Notes under the pieces: model-generated
The model's input: only the letters and a program-made list of their open reading frames with translations
What the model was told of the DNA's origin: nothing
Databases searched by the model: none
Source: an uncultured Bacilli bacterium
GTDB taxonomy: Bacteria > Bacillota_I > Bacilli_A > RF39 > UBA660
DNA length: 64,000 bases
Direction: 5' to 3'
NCBI GenBank assembly: GCA_934120635.1
Contig: CAKOUR010000007.1
Coordinates: forward strand, 23,301 to 87,300
Program-made: the position numbers and the translations under genes
Shown: one piece after another, positions 61,158 to 64,000 of the stretch
Numbering within the stretch: the stretch's first letter is position 1
Layout: every line of letters starts with the position of its first letter

Positions 61158-62174
61158 ATGAAAAGAGATCTTTTTCTTTTGTTAGTATCGACACTTTTTA
61201 TTTTGATGTTAGTGTATTTTTATGAACAGAAAGAACAATTTTTGAATAAAAAGTTACAATTAAATGAAAATACTTATATAGAATATCCTTATTTTCATAG
61301 AAAAGAGATCGATCAATATATTTATCAATATTTGAATTTTTATCTTGGAGAAGATAATCACTCTTTATTTATTGATTATGATTATAATTATCTTGAAGAT
61401 GAGAAATTAGTTCGTTTACTATTTTATATTTATGAAGAGAATGGTGTTGTTATTAGGGAGAATGTTAAGGAATTTGTATTAGATTTAGAGAAGGATAAAG
61501 TAGTTAAGGTATTTATGATTAAACCGACTATAAAGACGTATGATAATTTTTATCAAAGACTTATTCAAATGAATAAGCCAATGATTGCTCTTACTTTTGA
61601 TGATGGTCCTAATTATAATACAAATAAAGTTTTAGATATTTTGGAGAAATACCAGGTTAAGGCGACTTTCTTTCTTTTAGGGTGTAATATTGCTCATCAT
61701 GAAGATATTATTCAAAGAATGAGTAATTTGAATATGGAGATAGGAAATCATATGTATAGTCATAAGTTGCTTACAAAATTAAAAAATGAGGAGATAAAAA
61801 AAGAGATAAAGATAGTTGATGATGCTGTTTTTTCTATTATCGGTCGGTATCCAACTTTAATAAGACCTAGTTATGGAACTTATAATAAGAGGATTCAAAA
61901 TGTTTTAGATCGACCAATTATTATTTGGAATATTGATACTTTAGATTGGAAATATCATAGTTCTAAAAATATTTATAAAAGAGTAATGAAGGATGTTAGT
62001 GATGGAGATATTATTTTAATGCATGATATTTATCGGGCTACGGCAAATAGTTTAGATTTAATTATTCCTAAGCTTTTAGATGAAGGGTATCAGTTTGTTA
62101 CGGTTTCTGAACTTTTATATTATAAGGATATTGAGATAAAGCAGGGAAGAGTTTATAGTAAAGCAAAAAAATAG
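61158..62174 (+). CDS. Membrane-anchored NodB polysaccharide deacetylase
   Basis: A 338-residue protein with one N-terminal anchor (about 5-22), a 110-residue external module (about 35-140) of the DUF3298/PdaC type, and a complete NodB domain: LTFDDGPNYNTNKVL (DD metal site), MEIGNHMYSHKLL (HxxxH), RPSYGTYN, IIWNIDTLDW and IILMHD. It should de-N-acetylate wall glycan, giving lysozyme resistance. Unlike the 3384 protein its TFDDG motif is standard. AGGTGAT supports ATG 61158 over TTG 61155. Confidence 0.93.
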   Translation: MKRDLFLLLVSTLFILMLVYFYEQKEQFLNKKLQLNENTYIEYPYFHRKEIDQYIYQYLNFYLGEDNHSLFIDYDYNYLEDEKLVRLLFYIYEENGVVIRENVKEFVLDLEKDKVVKVFMIKPTIKTYDNFYQRLIQMNKPMIALTFDDGPNYNTNKVLDILEKYQVKATFFLLGCNIAHHEDIIQRMSNLNMEIGNHMYSHKLLTKLKNEEIKKEIKIVDDAVFSIIGRYPTLIRPSYGTYNKRIQNVLDRPIIIWNIDTLDWKYHSSKNIYKRVMKDVSDGDIILMHDIYRATANSLDLIIPKLLDEGYQFVTVSELLYYKDIEIKQGRVYSKAKK

Positions 62175-62195
62175 AATTTTTAGTTCTATTTTTTG
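62165..62195. terminator. Bidirectional terminator
   Basis: AAAAAATAGAA pairs with TTCTATTTTTT around TTTTAG; it overlaps the deacetylase stop and serves the convergent orphan gene. Confidence 0.7.
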
Positions 62196-62201
62196 TAGTT
62201 T

Positions 62202-62957
62202 TTAATTGTTAGTTAGTTTTTTTACAGTAGTAGTGTAAGTGGTGTTTTCTTGTTGTATGGTATAAAATACTTCAAGATTTCCTTCTCTAGAGAGATATAA
62301 TTTGTAGTTATTATTTAGATCTTTTATTGTGTAGTTAGTTGAATTTTCTTTATTCCAATAAGAAATATTATCGGAGATTGCTTTTGTTATAAAATCTTCT
62401 TCAATATTATATAGTTTTAATATTTCATCGTTTGATAACATTTTATTTTGTTTTACATCATAGATATAAGAATTGAATAGGGGAGATGTTCTTTTTTCGG
62501 CGCAAATGTCTATTCCTGTTATTTCGTAGGCGATTCCTATTATGTTATTTGTTTCGTATAGGAATTCTCCCATTATGTAAATTTTTCGATAATTATAAAT
62601 ATCTTTTACTTCGTCACATTCTGTACTATCTAAGTTAGAATTAATTACTTCATTATATTTTTCTTCTACAGTTTTATTTGTTTCTTTTATTGCTTTATTT
62701 AATAGGGGATATGATTTATTTGTAGTAATATATCTTAGACTATTATTAACATATTTACATCTTTCGTCATCAGTATTTTTACAGTGATTAAATTCTTTTG
62801 GTTCTATTTTAAATATTTCTTCTTTTTTGTTTTGATGAATTGTTGTAGTAGTATTTTGGCTAAAAACTTTATTTTGTGTTAGTAAAAATATAATAAAACT
62901 TATTGTAATAATTATTAATATTATTAAAGTAATTATTAATGTTTTTCTTTTATTCAT
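62202..62957 (-). CDS. Membrane-anchored orphan, possibly DUF3298/RsiV-like
   Basis: A 251-residue protein with one N-terminal membrane helix (about 6-28), a Thr/Gln linker and an external domain with four Cys (HCKN, RCKY, TECD, DICAE). The part GEFLYETNNIIGIAYEI, then SYIYDVKQNKMLSNDEILKL, follows the strand-helix order of DUF3298 domains as in RsiV and PdaC. That is a weak match. AAAGGAT fits ATG 62957; the open frame farther upstream overlaps the InlB-type gene and has no site. The convergent deacetylase may carry the same domain type. Confidence 0.65.
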   Translation of the reverse strand: MNKRKTLIITLIILIIITISFIIFLLTQNKVFSQNTTTTIHQNKKEEIFKIEPKEFNHCKNTDDERCKYVNNSLRYITTNKSYPLLNKAIKETNKTVEEKYNEVINSNLDSTECDEVKDIYNYRKIYIMGEFLYETNNIIGIAYEITGIDICAEKRTSPLFNSYIYDVKQNKMLSNDEILKLYNIEEDFITKAISDNISYWNKENSTNYTIKDLNNNYKLYLSREGNLEVFYTIQQENTTYTTTVKKLTNN

Positions 62958-62971
62958 ATTTAATCCTTTCG

Positions 62972-64000
62972 TTATCCTACGCATGTACTTGGACAGTCTG
63001 TTTTGGCAGCAGCAGCGCTTTTTCTTAGACAACCTTTCCAGATATATACTGTTTTATTCTTTCCTTTTATTTTTTTTGTTGTCATGAAGTAATTTCCGGT
63101 TTCTCCTGTAATGGATAATCCTCTAATGTTGTTGTTTGATGTTATTTTGCTTGCTTTGTATGAGCAGTCTTTCCAATCGGCTATGGCGTTTAAACATGTG
63201 TCTCCCTCTCTACATAAATACCATTTATTGTTCCAATTAACTTTTAGGGTTACACTTTGATTACCTTTAGCTAAGTTCGGACATAATTGTTTAGCAGTAT
63301 ATTTATTATCTTCATTAAATGTTCTATTATCACTGCTAATCCAATCTTTTCCATCTACAGTGTGATATCCTGCACGAGTTGCGTTATAGTATCCTCCGTT
63401 AACATTTCTTATAGGCCATGCTTCAGCTGAATAAAGTAGTTTTTTTGTTAAATCGTTACTATGTTTGTTAAATGTTCCTCCATTTGGACTAAATGTAATA
63501 GTACAGACATTTTCTGTCCAAACAGCGTATAAATTAATTTTAGGAGCATATCCTGCTATCCAATTATCACTAACGCCACTATATGTATCCCAATTTTTGC
63601 TTGTTGCGTTGCTTGTAGACGCCCAACCTAATAAAGTGTATCCATCTCTATTCCATTCACCAAATTGACCTGTTTGTCTCCATTTTTCACTACCATCGTT
63701 GTTGTAACCAAATCTATTTCCTGATTCTCCTTGAGTGAAAGTTTGAACAGCTGTAGTTCCTGAACCATCATTTTTGTTAAAAGTAACTGTTATTGTTTTT
63801 TTATTAGGAGTCCAATGAGCATAAATCGTAGTGTTTTGTTGAATTCTGTTTGATGTTGTAACTTTTGTTCCGTTTGTTTTATCTGTATACCATCCGTTAA
63901 AGGTGTATCCATTTTTTGTAGGAGAGCATGATAGGTCAAAGTTATCATTATAATTTAAAACTTTACTTGAACAAGAAGTTCCACCATTACTGTCGTAAGT
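62972..64000 (-). CDS. Large surface protein with InlB-type repeats, C-terminal part (cut by window edge)
   Basis: The minus strand is open from the right edge to TAA at 62972-62974; the N-terminus lies outside. The visible 342 residues contain at least three InlB/Listeria-Bacteroides repeats, each ending in a Gly-Trp-Tyr/Ala and a Tyr-Ala-x-Trp strand (NGYTFNGWYTDKTNG then TIYAHWT; GYTLLGWASTS then INLYAVWT; then VCTITFSPNGG). Paired cysteines follow (CREGDTC, CPSTCVG). The end ...KSAAAAKTDCPSTCVG carries no LPXTG, so surface attachment must be by another route. It lies 15 bases before the orphan's ATG. Likely an adhesin. Confidence 0.85.
   Translation of the reverse strand, partial: TYDSNGGTSCSSKVLNYNDNFDLSCSPTKNGYTFNGWYTDKTNGTKVTTSNRIQQNTTIYAHWTPNKKTITVTFNKNDGSGTTAVQTFTQGESGNRFGYNNDGSEKWRQTGQFGEWNRDGYTLLGWASTSNATSKNWDTYSGVSDNWIAGYAPKINLYAVWTENVCTITFSPNGGTFNKHSNDLTKKLLYSAEAWPIRNVNGGYYNATRAGYHTVDGKDWISSDNRTFNEDNKYTAKQLCPNLAKGNQSVTLKVNWNNKWYLCREGDTCLNAIADWKDCSYKASKITSNNNIRGLSITGETGNYFMTTKKIKGKNKTVYIWKGCLRKSAAAAKTDCPSTCVG

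Noticed and set aside
63465..63668. Plus-strand open frame near the right edge
   Set aside because: It overlaps the InlB-repeat protein on the minus strand, whose repeats are unmistakable.

Overview
This is a very AT-rich chromosomal window from a low-GC Bacillota. Most genes start at ATG, TTG or GTG behind strong AGGAG, GGTGG or AGGTGA ribosome sites, and TGA acts as a stop. The content fits an uncultured, host-associated (gut-type) Bacilli lineage near the Mollicutes/Erysipelotrichales. MurE carries the DNPR motif of meso-diaminopimelate walls. SMC is short (about 985 residues), as in mycoplasmas. A spore-coat GerQ homologue is present. Small membrane proteins and modular surface proteins are common. 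The taxonomic placement is an inference.

Layout. 1-428 (-): the start of a secreted ricin-type lectin cut by the window edge. 659-15617 (+): a cell-surface polysaccharide and glycosylation region. It holds a GtrB-like glycosyltransferase, three large GT-C-like membrane proteins, a GtrA flippase-type protein, GalE, an SDR dehydrogenase, a DUF1972 glycosyltransferase, a double GT2 glycosyltransferase and a polysaccharide deacetylase. It is interrupted by a decayed DUF3990 locus (5116-5677). 15648-19962: a tiny Gly/Tyr-rich membrane protein, an AarF/UbiB kinase-like protein, a CwlD-type amidase and an orphan protein. 19971-27415 (-): GNAT, zinc phospholipase C-like protein, an M14 peptidase translationally coupled to murE, lemA, gerQ, a metallophosphoesterase, a CPBP protease and an orphan.

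27633-34888 (+): surface proteins sharing a mobile C-terminal domain, one of them fused to a TasA/camelysin-like domain. Between them lie pncC-like, nadK, a metal-binding HMA protein with an XRE regulator, a DUF4143 pseudogene and a DUF308 protein. 34954-39238 (+): an HD dGTPase-like protein, a Tim44-like membrane protein, an orphan and a DUF975-CmpB fusion. 39248-41107: a MerR regulator broken by TGA, divergent from flavodoxin, carboxymuconolactone decarboxylase and cupin genes. 41172-44808: a radical SAM protein, a 39-residue membrane peptide and a TetR/YhgE pair with a clear palindromic operator. 44961-47212: a small orphan, an amidoligase and an anchored protein.

47205-60739 (+): information processing genes uvrC, smc, queA, dnaG-rpoD-trmK and ligA, with a tRNA-His (-) and a possibly leaderless glycerophosphodiesterase. 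60797-64000: a thioredoxin-like protein without the second cysteine, a NodB deacetylase, a membrane-anchored orphan and the C-terminal end of a large InlB-repeat surface protein that leaves the window. I saw no insertion sequence, CRISPR array, prophage or rRNA. The least ordinary signals are the DUF3990 remnant, the shared surface domain, the M14-murE coupling, possible sporulation promoters, and an over-frequent AAAATACTT word that also builds terminators.
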